Assembly (NCBI RefSeq): GCF_020535405.1 | Contig: NZ_CP085036.1 | Coordinates: 1,302,001-1,366,000, forward strand | Direction of reading: 5' to 3' | Source of the DNA: Antiquaquibacter oligotrophicus | GTDB taxonomy: Bacteria; Actinomycetota; Actinomycetes; Actinomycetales; Microbacteriaceae | DNA: 64,000 nucleotides | Part shown: positions 17,271-25,922 of the stretch, piece after piece | Numbering within the stretch: position 1 is the first letter of the stretch | Layout: every line of letters begins with the position of its first letter | Notes under the pieces: model-generated | The model's input: only the letters and a program-made list of their open reading frames with translations | Told to the model about the DNA's origin: nothing | The model's database searches: none | Translations under genes and position numbers: made by a program

Positions 17271-18203
17271 ATGCCTCGCCGCGTCCCACTCCCTCCCGAA
17301 CTTCACGGTCGAGCGTTCCGGGTCGCCGATGCCCGTTCATTGGGCATGCGCGAGGGGCGCTTGCGCGGTCCCGATCTCACGGACATTCACCGGGGCGCTC
17401 GGGCACCGGCCATCCTGGACCCCGACGATCTCCTCCACGCGTGCGCCGCCTATACCCCACTCCTCGGAAACCACCACTTCAGCCATCTCACCGCCGCACG
17501 ACTGTGGGGATGCCCTCTCCCCACCTCCTTCAACCGGCATGAGCCGCTCCACGTCTCGACCCCATATCCGGGGCGCGCGCCTCGCCGCCCGGGTATTCAC
17601 GGCCATCAGGTGCGCGACCCTCGCACCTCTGCACGATTCGGCTTCCCGATCAGCGATGCGGCGAGCACGTGGCTCGCGCTTGCGACCGCGCTGTCGATCG
17701 AGGAGCTCGTGGTGTGTGGCGACCATCTCGTGCTGAGCCCGCACGTGCTCGACCCGCACGATCCTCGCCCGTACGTGACGGTGGAGGAACTTGAGCAGCG
17801 CGCATCGCTCCATGCAGGCCGCGGGTCGAGAGCCGCGGCATCCGCGCTCCGCATGATCAGACCGGGCGCAGAGTCTCGGCCAGAGACGCGGTTGCGACTT
17901 CTCCTCGTCGGGGCAGGTTTACCCGAACCGGAGGTGAACGTCCCCGTGACGGATGCCGCGGGGCGCTGGCTCGGTCGAGGTGACCTCGTCTACCGGCGCT
18001 GGTCGACCGTGGTGGAGTACGACGGGGATCACCATCGAACCGACGACATTCAGTACGACCGGGACATCACGCGCATCGACGCATTCCACGCGGCGGGCTG
18101 GAATGTCGTGCGCGTGCGCAAGCGCGGCCTCTCGATCGCCCGGGGGGACACCGTAGCGCGGGTCGTCCGCGCCCTGCGTGACCACGGCTGGAACCCGAGT
18201 TGA
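17271..18203 (+). CDS. DUF559 (Vsr-like) endonuclease-domain protein
   Basis: The 310-residue product has an N-terminal AbiEi-like half (residues 1-190, with a HFSHLTAARLWGCPLP stretch) and a C-terminal DUF559 domain with the PD-(D/E)xK nuclease fold. The candidate catalytic residues are E205, D238 in GRGDLVY, and E249/D251 in VVEYDGDHH. All are present, so the domain looks active. It starts at ATG 17271. The stop TGA lies inside the right-hand repeat copy, and a left-hand copy lies 56 bases upstream of the start. Lone DUF559 genes are common in Actinobacteria with no proven role. A DNA nick-repair, defence or mobility role is inference. Confidence 0.8.
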   Translation: MPRRVPLPPELHGRAFRVADARSLGMREGRLRGPDLTDIHRGARAPAILDPDDLLHACAAYTPLLGNHHFSHLTAARLWGCPLPTSFNRHEPLHVSTPYPGRAPRRPGIHGHQVRDPRTSARFGFPISDAASTWLALATALSIEELVVCGDHLVLSPHVLDPHDPRPYVTVEELEQRASLHAGRGSRAAASALRMIRPGAESRPETRLRLLLVGAGLPEPEVNVPVTDAAGRWLGRGDLVYRRWSTVVEYDGDHHRTDDIQYDRDITRIDAFHAAGWNVVRVRKRGLSIARGDTVARVVRALRDHGWNPS

Positions 18204-18251
18204 CGCTAATCGACCAAACCGCCCTCGCCAGCATCGGTTCGTGACAACTCG
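18196..18251. repeat. 56-bp palindromic repeat (CGAsyTGACGC family), right flank of DUF559 gene
   Basis: It starts CGAGTTGACGC and ends GTGACAACTCG. It is a direct repeat of 17160..17215 and contains the stop codon of the DUF559 gene (18201..18203). The ends also resemble 10163..10219 and 35611..35667. Confidence 0.75.
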
Positions 18252-18273
18252 CAGAGGTCACCGTCACCCCCGG

Positions 18274-18279
18274 TAGAAT
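18274..18279 (+). promoter_or_regulatory. -10 box of purL
   Basis: TAGAAT in CGGTAGAATCGG lies 35 bases before the purL GTG, with TTGGAG (18304..18309) as the ribosome-binding site. There is no clear -35 hexamer at the usual distance. Confidence 0.5.
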
Positions 18280-18314
18280 CGGGTAGTTCTCACGCCCCCG
18301 TTCCTTGGAGCCTC

Positions 18315-20612
18315 GTGACCCCCACCTCCGGTGCTGACACCGTTTCGAATGCCGCCGCGACCCCGGAGAAGGAGCAGCCCTACGGCGCGCTCGGTCTCAA
18401 GGACAACGAATACGCGCAGATCCGCGAGATTCTCGGCCGCCGCCCCACGAGCGGCGAGCTTGCCATGTACTCGGTGATGTGGAGCGAGCACTGCTCCTAC
18501 AAGAGCTCCAAAAAGTATCTGCGCCAGTTCGGCCAGAAGGTCTCCGACAACATGAAGAAGAACCTCATGGTCGGCATGGGCGAGAACGCGGGTGTCATCG
18601 ACGTCGGCGAGGGCTGGGCCGTGACCTTCAAAATCGAGTCACACAACCATCCGTCGTACATCGAGCCGTTCCAGGGTGCCGCGACCGGTGTCGGCGGCAT
18701 CGTGCGCGACATCATCTCCATGGGCGCTCGCCCCGTAGCTGTGATGGATGCCCTCCGCTTCGGCAAGATCGACGACCCCGACACCGCGCGCGTCGTGCAC
18801 GGTGTTGTGTCGGGTATCTCCTTCTACGGAAACTGCCTCGGGCTGCCGAACATCGGCGGCGAGACCTGGTTCGACCCGGTGTACCAGGCAAACCCCCTCG
18901 TCAACGCGCTCGCCGTGGGTGTGCTCCGCCACGAGGACCTGCACCTCGCCAACGCGCGCGGCGTAGGCAACAAGGTCGTGTTGTTCGGTGCGCGCACCGG
19001 TGGCGACGGCATCGGCGGGGCATCCATTCTCGCGTCGGACAGCTTCTCCGAGGGCGGGCCGACGAAGCGCCCCGCCGTGCAGGTCGGCGACCCGTTCGCC
19101 GAGAAAGTGCTCATCGAGTGCTGCCTCGAGCTCTTTGCCGGTGACCTCGTGGAGGGCATCCAGGATCTGGGTGCCGCCGGTATCTCGTGCGCGACGTCCG
19201 AGCTTGCCTCGAATGGCGACGGCGGCATGGTCATCGACCTCGAGAAGGTGCTGCTGCGTGATCCGTCGCTCACGGCCGAGGAGATCCTCATGTCGGAGAG
19301 CCAGGAGCGCATGATGGCGATCGTGACGCCCGAGAAGCTCGAGGGCTTCCTCGCGGTCACCGCCAAGTGGGATGTCGAGACGAGTGTGCTGGGCGAGGTC
19401 ACCGATACGGGTCGCCTGGTCATCAACTGGCACGGCGAGGAGATCGTCAATGTCGACCCGCGCACGGTCGCCGTCGACGGCCCCGTGTACGACCGTCCCG
19501 TCGAGTACCCCACATGGATCGACGCGCTCCAGGCCGACTCGGCCTCGCGCCTGCCGCGCTCCACCGACCTTCGTGCCGACCTGATGCAGCTGATCGGCAG
19601 TCCCAACCTCGCCGACAAGACCTGGATCACCAACCAGTACGACCGCTACGTCATGGGCAATACCGCCCTCTCGTTCCCCGACGACGGCGGCATGGTGCGC
19701 GTGGACGAGGAATCGGGTCTGGGTTTCGCCGTGGCCACGGATGCCAACGGCCGCTACTGCCAGCTCGACCCCTACCGCGGCGCACAGCTTGCGCTGGCCG
19801 AGGCGTACCGCAACGTCGCCGCGACGGGTGCAACGCCGGTCGCGGTCTCCGATTGCCTCAACTTCGGTTCACCCGAGAACCCCGAGGTCATGTGGCAGTT
19901 CTCGAAGGCTGTTGAGGGCCTCGCCGATGGATGTCTCGAGCTCGAGATCCCCGTCACCGGCGGCAACGTCTCCTTCTACAACCAGACCGGCGACGTGCCC
20001 ATCCACCCAACTCCCGTCGTTGCCGTTCTCGGCACGATCGACGACGTCGCACGCCGCATCCCCTCCGGTTGGCAGGACGAGGGCAACAACATCTACCTGC
20101 TCGGCACCACACGTGACGAGCTGGACGGTTCGGCCTGGGCGGGTGTCATCCATGACCACCTCGGTGGGCTTCCTCCCGTGGTCGACCTGGCCGCCGAGCA
20201 GACGCTGGCCGGCCTCATCGCGGGTGGCGCGCAGGAGAGCCTCATCGCGTCGGCACACGACCTCGCCGATGGCGGACTCGGCACGGCACTCGTCGACAGC
20301 GTGCTTCGCTTCGGCGTTGGCGCGCGTGTCTGGATCTCGGAAATCATGGAACGCGACGGGGTCGACGCGACCGCGGCCCTCTTCAGCGAGTCGACGGGGC
20401 GGATGATCGTTTCGGTGCCGCGCGAAGATGACGTGAAGTTCCGCGGACTGTGCGAGGGGCGCGGCTACCCCGTGCTGCGCATTGGCGTGACGGAGAACTC
20501 GGGTCAGCTCGAGGTGCAGGATCACTTCACGCTTCGGGTGAGCGACCTGCTCGCCACGAACTCGGACACGCTGCCCGCCGCCTTCGGCCCGGTCGTGGGA
20601 GCGCGAGCCTAG
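18315..20612 (+). CDS. purL: FGAM synthase large subunit, small-form PurL
   Basis: PurL converts FGAR to FGAM with ATP and ammonia from PurQ. The 765-residue product is the short bacterial form that needs PurS and PurQ. It carries [33 protein letters not shown], the [13 protein letters not shown] stretch, [25 protein letters not shown] and, in the second half, [10 protein letters not shown] and [14 protein letters not shown] start is chosen because TTGGAG lies six bases upstream. It has its own promoter, apart from purS-purQ about 4 kb upstream. Confidence 0.98.
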   Translation: MTPTSGADTVSNAAATPEKEQPYGALGLKDNEYAQIREILGRRPTSGELAMYSVMWSEHCSYKSSKKYLRQFGQKVSDNMKKNLMVGMGENAGVIDVGEGWAVTFKIESHNHPSYIEPFQGAATGVGGIVRDIISMGARPVAVMDALRFGKIDDPDTARVVHGVVSGISFYGNCLGLPNIGGETWFDPVYQANPLVNALAVGVLRHEDLHLANARGVGNKVVLFGARTGGDGIGGASILASDSFSEGGPTKRPAVQVGDPFAEKVLIECCLELFAGDLVEGIQDLGAAGISCATSELASNGDGGMVIDLEKVLLRDPSLTAEEILMSESQERMMAIVTPEKLEGFLAVTAKWDVETSVLGEVTDTGRLVINWHGEEIVNVDPRTVAVDGPVYDRPVEYPTWIDALQADSASRLPRSTDLRADLMQLIGSPNLADKTWITNQYDRYVMGNTALSFPDDGGMVRVDEESGLGFAVATDANGRYCQLDPYRGAQLALAEAYRNVAATGATPVAVSDCLNFGSPENPEVMWQFSKAVEGLADGCLELEIPVTGGNVSFYNQTGDVPIHPTPVVAVLGTIDDVARRIPSGWQDEGNNIYLLGTTRDELDGSAWAGVIHDHLGGLPPVVDLAAEQTLAGLIAGGAQESLIASAHDLADGGLGTALVDSVLRFGVGARVWISEIMERDGVDATAALFSESTGRMIVSVPREDDVKFRGLCEGRGYPVLRIGVTENSGQLEVQDHFTLRVSDLLATNSDTLPAAFGPVVGARA

Positions 20613-20615
20613 GCG

Positions 20616-20906
20616 CTAGCTTCCGCGGAGAACCTCCGCGCCGCGCGACCGAAGGTCGTCTTCCACGTCCGCAACGGGAACTTCGTGTGTGTCGGTCCAG
20701 ATTCTGGGGGGACGAACCGACCGCGAAGAACCCTCGTCTGGACGACCAGGAAGTGCGCGCGGCGCGGAGGGCTTGTGGGCAACCGACCAGGAGCGAGCGA
20801 ACCGACGATGTCGGGGACGCTGCAGCCACAGCACGGTTGCAAGCAAGGCGGTGGCACCCAACGACACGAGTGCTGCAATGATGAGCAGCGTCTCGGTGAT
20901 CGTCAT
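20616..20906 (-). CDS. small single-pass membrane protein of unknown function
   Basis: The 96-residue product starts at ATG 20906 (MTITETLLIIAALVSLGA) with a single membrane helix at about 5-28. It then has a basic, Arg/Pro-rich cytoplasmic tail. I recognise no domain. It converges on purL with a three-base gap, and the last codons contain the hairpin at 20624..20640. It could be read with the sigma-fusion gene upstream on the same strand, although 110 bases separate them. Confidence 0.55.
   Translation of the reverse strand: MTITETLLIIAALVSLGATALLATVLWLQRPRHRRFARSWSVAHKPSAPRALPGRPDEGSSRSVRPPRIWTDTHEVPVADVEDDLRSRGAEVLRGS
20624..20640. terminator. short hairpin between convergent purL and the small membrane gene
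   Basis: CGCGGAG-aac-CTCCGCG is a perfect seven-base stem 12 bases after the purL stop. It lacks a T-tract and lies within the last codons of the opposing small gene, so terminator function is only a suggestion. Confidence 0.35.
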
Positions 20907-21016
20907 GTGCACCAGGGATGTTGCGACGAGAGTCGCCGCTCCTTCATCCCTGCCTCCAGATAAGAGAGGGCCAGGGGCGAGATCGCTTACGCGAATTTCG
21001 GAGAAATTTCGAGAAT

Positions 21017-23449
21017 TCAGTGCGTCGTGAGGGTGATAACGCCGATGGCGTACTGATCGCCGTTCGTTGACGCCGAAACCGTGGCGCGCGCATGCACCAG
21101 AGGGCTCGGCGCGAAGCTCCCAACATCTACGCCAAACGAGTTCGTGTGTGATGCCCCCGCGGCCAGCGAGTAGAAGTGGTTGTCCGGGGCTGCACCGTCT
21201 CGCGTCAGACCGATCCCGTCCATGGTGATCGTGTCACCAGCGGTGCCGGCGTCTCCTTCCCATGCCACAACACCCGCGGTCACCATCGAGTCATTTTTGC
21301 CGGAGACGGTGAACGACACGTCCGAATCAATGACCGGCTCGAACCCATCGAAGACAGCGACTCGCGCACTGGGCACCGTGTCGTCGTCGTAGACAACGAC
21401 CAGCGCCCAGCCTGCGTGGATGTTCGTTCCCGCGACCTCTCCCGCCGCAACGCTCGCGAGCGGGCCGACTGCGGCATTCGCCGCAGCCCAGGTTCCACTT
21501 CCCCCACCAGACACGATGGCGGTGACATCCGCGAAGGACTGGTAGTTCTCGCCGAGCGAGAACTCGGCTCGGTCTACGCGGGACGCGGCGACCGCGGTGA
21601 GCTGCCCGTCCGGGGTGAGCAGGTCGATCGAGCCCAGCACACCATCGGACGCGCCCAGGGGAATCGGCGCCGACCAATAGAGACCCGCGAAAACGACATC
21701 GGAGCCATCGGGGATCGAGAGGTTCGTGACCGACGAGATGGCCCCGATGCCCGCCTCATCCTGTGCCACGAGTTGCCAGGACTGGTTGTTCCACAGGGCA
21801 GGTGCCCCTTGACGTGCTCGTGCGTCGACACAACCGTCGAGCGCTGGATCGCAACTGAGGAAGGAGCCCCCCGCGGATGTGGTCGCCACGGTTCCGTTGG
21901 CGACGAAGCGCGTGCCGAGTCCGCGAGTGAGGACGGGGTACTCCGCAGTGGCCTGCGCAGCCGGTGAGCCCTTCGCCGCGACCGCGACACCGGGGAGCTG
22001 CTCGACGTCGGCACCGGTGGCGATGCTGACGGGCACGTAGAGGCTCACGGATGATCCAGCGGACACGAGAGGCACAGTGCAGGTGACCTCGCCGACGCCA
22101 GCGGTGCACGACCACGTGCCGTCACTGGACCATCCGGATCGCGATTCGTCGAGGTTCACTCCGTCGGGTAAACCGAACTGGACCGATACTGCGCGTGCCG
22201 CGGCGGTCCCGCCGTTGCTGATCGTCGCTCCGAGCATCCCGTCGCGACCGAGCACGAGAGCGCCGAGGTCCTCCATCACGACCGCGAGATGCGGGTTTCC
22301 CGTAGGAGTGGGCGTGGGCGTGGGCGTCGGTTTCGGAGTCGGAGGGTCCGACGGTACCGGTGCAACAACCTCGGGCTCGCGAGGATTTGGAATGCGGGTC
22401 GGCGCGGGGGTTGGCGTCGGCATAGGAGTAGGGGTCGCACTGGGTGTTGGGTCTGGCCTGACCGGAGCGGACGTCGTGATGGGAAGGTCGCGTGTACTCG
22501 ACGTGTCCTGCGGCGATTGGGGCGACAGCCCGACGACGATGATCGCGGCCGTCGTTGCGAGAGCCGCGGTACCTGCGACAACCGCGACCGCGACACCGAT
22601 TCGCGCCGCGCGCCCGGCAGGCGCCGGCCCTGGGATGCCCGTGGCCGAAGCCTGCCCCGGCTGAGATCCTGCCGCGAGGGCGGCGGCCGCTCCCCCACCC
22701 AGGATGAGCGGCGCGATGATGGCGCGAAGGCCGTGACCCACGTCGCGCAGTTCCCGGAGAATGGCCGCGCACTCCTCGCATTCCTCAACGTGTCGCTCGA
22801 CCTTCGCCGACTCGCGCGCGGCCAGTGTGCCGTTGGCGTACGCCCCGAGTTTTCCCCGAAGGGCCGTGCACTCAGCGCCCCGAGCATCCGAGGATACGTG
22901 CGCCTGCAGATACGCCTCACGCAGGCCCTCGCGCGCTCGATAGGCGAGCGCGGAGACACCGTTTGCCGTGAGCCCGAGGAGCACTGCCACTTCGGGCGGG
23001 CGCAAGCCTTCGACCTCGAGGTACCACAGCACCGCCTGCCAACGCTCGGGTAGCCCGGCAAATGCTGTGGTGACCATGCGGTTCTCGAACGTTCCGACAG
23101 CGGGGTCGCCCAACTCGTCCGGCTCGTCGTACGGTGTGAAGTCGTCGGTGACCTGCGTGCGGCGTGACTTCTCGGTTGCTTCGTACGCGAGTCGACGGAT
23201 GGTCGTGTAGACGTAGGCGCGGAAGGACACGTCCGGCCCGCCTCCACCGCGGAGCACCGCGTACGTCTTCTCGAACGCGTCGCTCACGAGATCGTCGGCT
23301 GAGAAAGAATCTTGTGCGTAGTACCGCGCCATGGCGGTTGCGGCTCCGGCATGCCGAGCATAGAGCTCGCCGAACGCCGAGGGGTCGCCGGATCGCACCG
23401 AGCTGATGAGCTCAGCGTCACTTCGGCTATCGCCCTGCGGTAGGTGCAT
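21017..23449 (-). CDS. ECF sigma factor fused to anti-sigma zinc finger, TM helix and surface domains
   Basis: The 810-residue product begins as an ECF sigma factor: region 2 at about 22-95 (DDLVSDAFEKTYAVL) and region 4 at about 122-184 (LPERWQAVLWYLEVEGLRPP). A zinc-finger anti-sigma module follows (H220-x3-C224-x2-C227), then a hydrophobic stretch at 240-260 and one clear membrane helix at about 283-307. Outside come a Pro/Thr linker (310-385), a DUF11-like domain (about 387-490) and a C-terminal beta domain (about 500-810) like those of actinobacterial surface proteins (VFAGLYWSAP, GWALVVVYDD, VAVFDGFEP). Start ATG 23449 has GGAGA nine bases upstream. It is one polypeptide that could sense outside and transcribe inside after cleavage. 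ECF groups with fused zinc finger and TM are known in Actinobacteria. Confidence 0.85.
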   Translation of the reverse strand: MHLPQGDSRSDAELISSVRSGDPSAFGELYARHAGAATAMARYYAQDSFSADDLVSDAFEKTYAVLRGGGGPDVSFRAYVYTTIRRLAYEATEKSRRTQVTDDFTPYDEPDELGDPAVGTFENRMVTTAFAGLPERWQAVLWYLEVEGLRPPEVAVLLGLTANGVSALAYRAREGLREAYLQAHVSSDARGAECTALRGKLGAYANGTLAARESAKVERHVEECEECAAILRELRDVGHGLRAIIAPLILGGGAAAALAAGSQPGQASATGIPGPAPAGRAARIGVAVAVVAGTAALATTAAIIVVGLSPQSPQDTSSTRDLPITTSAPVRPDPTPSATPTPMPTPTPAPTRIPNPREPEVVAPVPSDPPTPKPTPTPTPTPTGNPHLAVVMEDLGALVLGRDGMLGATISNGGTAAARAVSVQFGLPDGVNLDESRSGWSSDGTWSCTAGVGEVTCTVPLVSAGSSVSLYVPVSIATGADVEQLPGVAVAAKGSPAAQATAEYPVLTRGLGTRFVANGTVATTSAGGSFLSCDPALDGCVDARARQGAPALWNNQSWQLVAQDEAGIGAISSVTNLSIPDGSDVVFAGLYWSAPIPLGASDGVLGSIDLLTPDGQLTAVAASRVDRAEFSLGENYQSFADVTAIVSGGGSGTWAAANAAVGPLASVAAGEVAGTNIHAGWALVVVYDDDTVPSARVAVFDGFEPVIDSDVSFTVSGKNDSMVTAGVVAWEGDAGTAGDTITMDGIGLTRDGAAPDNHFYSLAAGASHTNSFGVDVGSFAPSPLVHARATVSASTNGDQYAIGVITLTTH

Positions 23450-23581
23450 GTCCCATCTCCGGCCCCGACCGTTGCGCCAGGCGGGCCCAAATTGTCGAAA
23501 CCCGCTCATTCTTACTCGGATTCCGGCGAAATTTCTTGTCGGTGACGCTCTCGCGTACCTCTCTTCCCCAATGAGAGGGAG

Positions 23582-23606
23582 AAACCGCGTCATGATGACG
23601 CGGTTT
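23582..23606. terminator. perfect 11-bp hairpin in the leader of the 23623 gene
   Basis: AAACCGCGTCA-tga-TGACGCGGTTT followed by TGCCCTCTTC looks like an intrinsic terminator read on the plus strand. It is near-symmetric, so it works on the minus strand too. It lies 16 bases before the start of the next gene and 130 bases upstream of the sigma fusion. It may insulate the two divergent genes or attenuate the downstream one. Confidence 0.5.
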
Positions 23607-23622
23607 TGCCCTCTTCTTTGTG

Positions 23623-24357
23623 ATGAGTATTTCCGAGCCAGCAGCCGCACCCGGCAGCGCTCCGTTTCTCGCCGAACAATGGCGAGCTCGAGCGATGTCG
23701 GGTGGTTGGCTGCACCCGGACGATTGGCACGGTGCTGCGGTGAGCGCCATGGTCCGCGCCGTCATCGACGACGAAGGTCTCGCGGAGGCCTCGGCCGAAC
23801 TTGGCGCCGAGCGCGCCTCCCGTGGTGTCGGTCTCACGGAAGGTCTCGACGACCTCGCTGCCCTCTTCAGCGTCGCGTCTCGACCAGCCCCTCCGTTTCA
23901 CATCGTAAAGGCGTTCTCAGAAGCCTGGGTGGATGTCTCCACAGCCGCCATCCTCGCTCGGGGCGCGACCGATTCACTCACGGGGTTGAGGACGTCGGAT
24001 TACCTCGAGGCGCGCTTGGTCGAGGTCTACTCGGCCCAGCGGGCTACCGGCATCCCGGCATCCGAATCGCACACAATGATCGTTGTCTCGGGCGACCGGT
24101 TGACCGGCTGGAAGCGAGTGCTCCGCAGCTGCGCGATCGCCCGCATTGTGTCGGAGGTTCTGTCATCGGGCGAGACGAACGTGATCCTGCGGTCGGGCAC
24201 GATCGTCAGCATCGTGGGCGCCGCGAGTGCGCTCGAGCACTCCATCCGTATTCGCCATCGCCTGCTCGTTGTCGATGACGCCGAGGAGGTCACGGTCGAA
24301 CTTCGCGAACTCCCCGATGACTACGAGTCCGCTGTTCTAGCTCTCGTCGACCTCTGA
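23623..24357 (+). CDS. cytosolic protein with a probable degenerate GGDEF-like domain
   Basis: The 244-residue product has an all-helical first half (about 1-115). It then has RGATDSLTGLRTSDYLEARL, which resembles the start of GGDEF domains (D-x-L-T-G-L-x-x-x-x-x-L). The region where the G-G-D-E-F signature and the metal Asp should fall reads instead VVSGDRL and ILRSGTIVS. If related, it cannot make cyclic di-GMP and would be a binding or scaffold protein. It diverges from the sigma-fusion gene and its end overlaps the convergent chorismate mutase gene by 21 bases. The start may be ATG 23623 or GTG 23620. The domain call is tentative. Confidence 0.6.
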   Translation: MSISEPAAAPGSAPFLAEQWRARAMSGGWLHPDDWHGAAVSAMVRAVIDDEGLAEASAELGAERASRGVGLTEGLDDLAALFSVASRPAPPFHIVKAFSEAWVDVSTAAILARGATDSLTGLRTSDYLEARLVEVYSAQRATGIPASESHTMIVVSGDRLTGWKRVLRSCAIARIVSEVLSSGETNVILRSGTIVSIVGAASALEHSIRIRHRLLVVDDAEEVTVELRELPDDYESAVLALVDL

Positions 24358-24663
24358 CGCGCGCGTCGCGACAGAACCGGTGGCGATGGACTCGTGATGA
24401 TGGATGACCTCGGCCACGATGAAGTTCAGGAACTTCTCCGCGAAAGCCGGGTCCAGATGGGACTGCTCGGCGAGCGCACGCAGTCGAGCGACTTGCACGG
24501 CTTCACGGTCCGGATCGGATGCGGGCAGGCCCGTCGCGGCCTTCAAAACGCCAACCTGCTGAGTGAACTTGAATCGTTCGGCGAGCAGATGCACGAGAGC
24601 GGCGTCGATGTTGTCGATGCTCTGGCGCAGGGAGGCGAGTTCCGGGGGCGGCGTCTGGCTCAT
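24337..24663 (-). CDS. chorismate mutase, AroQ type
   Basis: Chorismate mutase rearranges chorismate to prephenate for Phe and Tyr synthesis. The 108-residue all-helical product has the monofunctional AroQ pattern: LASLRQSIDNIDAALVHLLA, RFKFTQQVGVLKAATGLPA, DPDREAVQVARLRALAE and a C-terminal helix FLNFIVAEVIHHHESI. Basic residues of helix 1 and the K of VGVLK fit the active-site positions. The ATG overlaps the stop of the upstream GNAT gene (ATGA), so they are co-translated. Confidence 0.92.
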   Translation of the reverse strand: MSQTPPPELASLRQSIDNIDAALVHLLAERFKFTQQVGVLKAATGLPASDPDREAVQVARLRALAEQSHLDPAFAEKFLNFIVAEVIHHHESIATGSVATRASEVDES

Positions 24664-25289
24664 GGGGCCAATCTACCTTTCGTCGCTGACGCCTCGATCG
24701 CATCGAGGCGCGCGATGAGCCCACGCCGCACGTCCGGCCACTCGTCGTTGAGGATCGAGTACACCGCTGCGTCTCGCCAGGTTCCATCGGCGCGCACCTG
24801 ATCGCGTCGAACGATCCCCTCGAATTGCGCGCCGAGTTTGGTGATCGCTCCGCGCGACCGCGTGTTGAGGGCATCCGCCTGGAGCTTCACCCGCCCGAAT
24901 CCGTTGTCGAAGGCCTCGGAGAGGATGAGGAGCTTGGCCTCGGGGTTGACGGCCGTGCCCCAGACATCCGGAGCCCACGCGGTCCAGCCGAGGTGGGCGC
25001 TCTCCCGCACTTCGTCGAAATCGCCGAGGGTGGACGTGCCCACGAGACGCCCGTCGACGAGGCGAACTGCATAGACGTTGTTGCGGTCCAGCGCGTAGTA
25101 GCTGTCGGCGAACTCGGTGAAGCCGTCGAGCGTTGGTCGATAGCCCGCCGGGCCTCCCCCGTAGCCGCCAGCAAAGACCTCCGGGGTGCTGATCGCGGCG
25201 AATAGCTCCGGATAGAGTTGCCGCGTCAACGGTTCTAGACGGATGAAACGACCGTCGATAACGCGGGGTTGGGGGCGCACGGCTACCAT
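24660..25289 (-). CDS. GNAT-family N-acetyltransferase
   Basis: The 209-residue product resembles GNAT acetyltransferases of the RimJ/RimL type: RFIRLEPLTRQLYPELFAA at the start, VGTSTLGDFDEVRESAHLGW, then LLILSEAFDNGFGRVKLQAD, TRSRGAITKLGAQFEGI and VYSILNDEWPDVRRGL. The substrate could be a protein N-terminus, an amino acid or a small amine and cannot be read from sequence. It is coupled to the chorismate mutase gene downstream. Start at ATG 25289 lies 17 bases from the divergent membrane gene. Confidence 0.88.
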   Translation of the reverse strand: MVAVRPQPRVIDGRFIRLEPLTRQLYPELFAAISTPEVFAGGYGGGPAGYRPTLDGFTEFADSYYALDRNNVYAVRLVDGRLVGTSTLGDFDEVRESAHLGWTAWAPDVWGTAVNPEAKLLILSEAFDNGFGRVKLQADALNTRSRGAITKLGAQFEGIVRRDQVRADGTWRDAAVYSILNDEWPDVRRGLIARLDAIEASATKGRLAP

Positions 25290-25306
25290 CCCGCTATCCT
25301 CGCACC

Positions 25307-25921
25307 GTGAAGAACTCTTGGCTTTCGTTGCCCGTGACCCGAGTGCTCGGTGCGGCTCTGTCGTGGTTTGGTTTCACACTCGCATTTGGCCTGCTCTACC
25401 AGGTGGCACTCGCTGTCATCGCGCTCGGAGGGTATTGCGCCAGTGGCGGGCCCTACTCGATCGAGGTGGAGTGCCCAGAGAACGTTGTGCTCTTCGCCCC
25501 GACGAGCATCTTCGGTGGCCTCATCGCCGTCGGGGTGAACCTTTTCGTCTCCCGCGGATTCGGGGCGCAGCTCTCCGCGTGGGCGTGGGCAATCCTGTTC
25601 GTGGGGCTGAGCATCCCGTTCGCGTTCGGCGGCGGGGTGAGCAACTGGTTCATCTGCGTTCTCTTCGCCGTCATGGGCCTGGCCCCACTCGTACTCGAAC
25701 TCCGCGCCAACGCGCCACGCGTGTTCATCGGCACTCGGACGGCTGGCGGGGATGCATTCGCATTTCGTCACGGCGATCGCCGCAGCATCATGTCGATGAG
25801 CGCGCCGGCCGACGGTACCGTCACGCCGGGCCTCGGGCACGTGCTCGCGGGTGTTGGCGTGCCACTCGTTTCGGGCGCACTCGGTGTGTTCGTCGCGATC
25901 GCGTGGTTCCGCGCGGCCTAA
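25307..25921 (+). CDS. multi-pass membrane protein of unknown function
   Basis: The 204-residue product has about five membrane helices (roughly 12-40, 62-82, 88-110, 114-132, 178-200) with a short extracytoplasmic loop containing two Cys (YCASGGPYSIEVECPEN). It starts at GTG 25307 with TATCCT at 25295..25300 six bases upstream, a clear leaderless promoter. I recognise no family motif. Its stop is two bases from the end of the convergent purA gene. Confidence 0.75.
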   Translation: MKNSWLSLPVTRVLGAALSWFGFTLAFGLLYQVALAVIALGGYCASGGPYSIEVECPENVVLFAPTSIFGGLIAVGVNLFVSRGFGAQLSAWAWAILFVGLSIPFAFGGGVSNWFICVLFAVMGLAPLVLELRANAPRVFIGTRTAGGDAFAFRHGDRRSIMSMSAPADGTVTPGLGHVLAGVGVPLVSGALGVFVAIAWFRAA

Positions 25922-25922
25922 C

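Noticed and set aside
15127..17340. A 737-residue reading of the MscS gene with an N-terminal extension to 17340
   Set aside because: The extension runs in another frame across the CPBP gene, is Arg/His/Pro-rich, and ATG 16284 overlaps the CPBP stop as expected for coupling.
17160..18251. Reading the DUF559 gene with its two repeats as a classic insertion sequence
   Set aside because: The flanks are palindromes in direct order, I see no short target duplication, and DUF559 is not a DDE or HUH transposase. Kept only as a hypothesis on a new type of unit.
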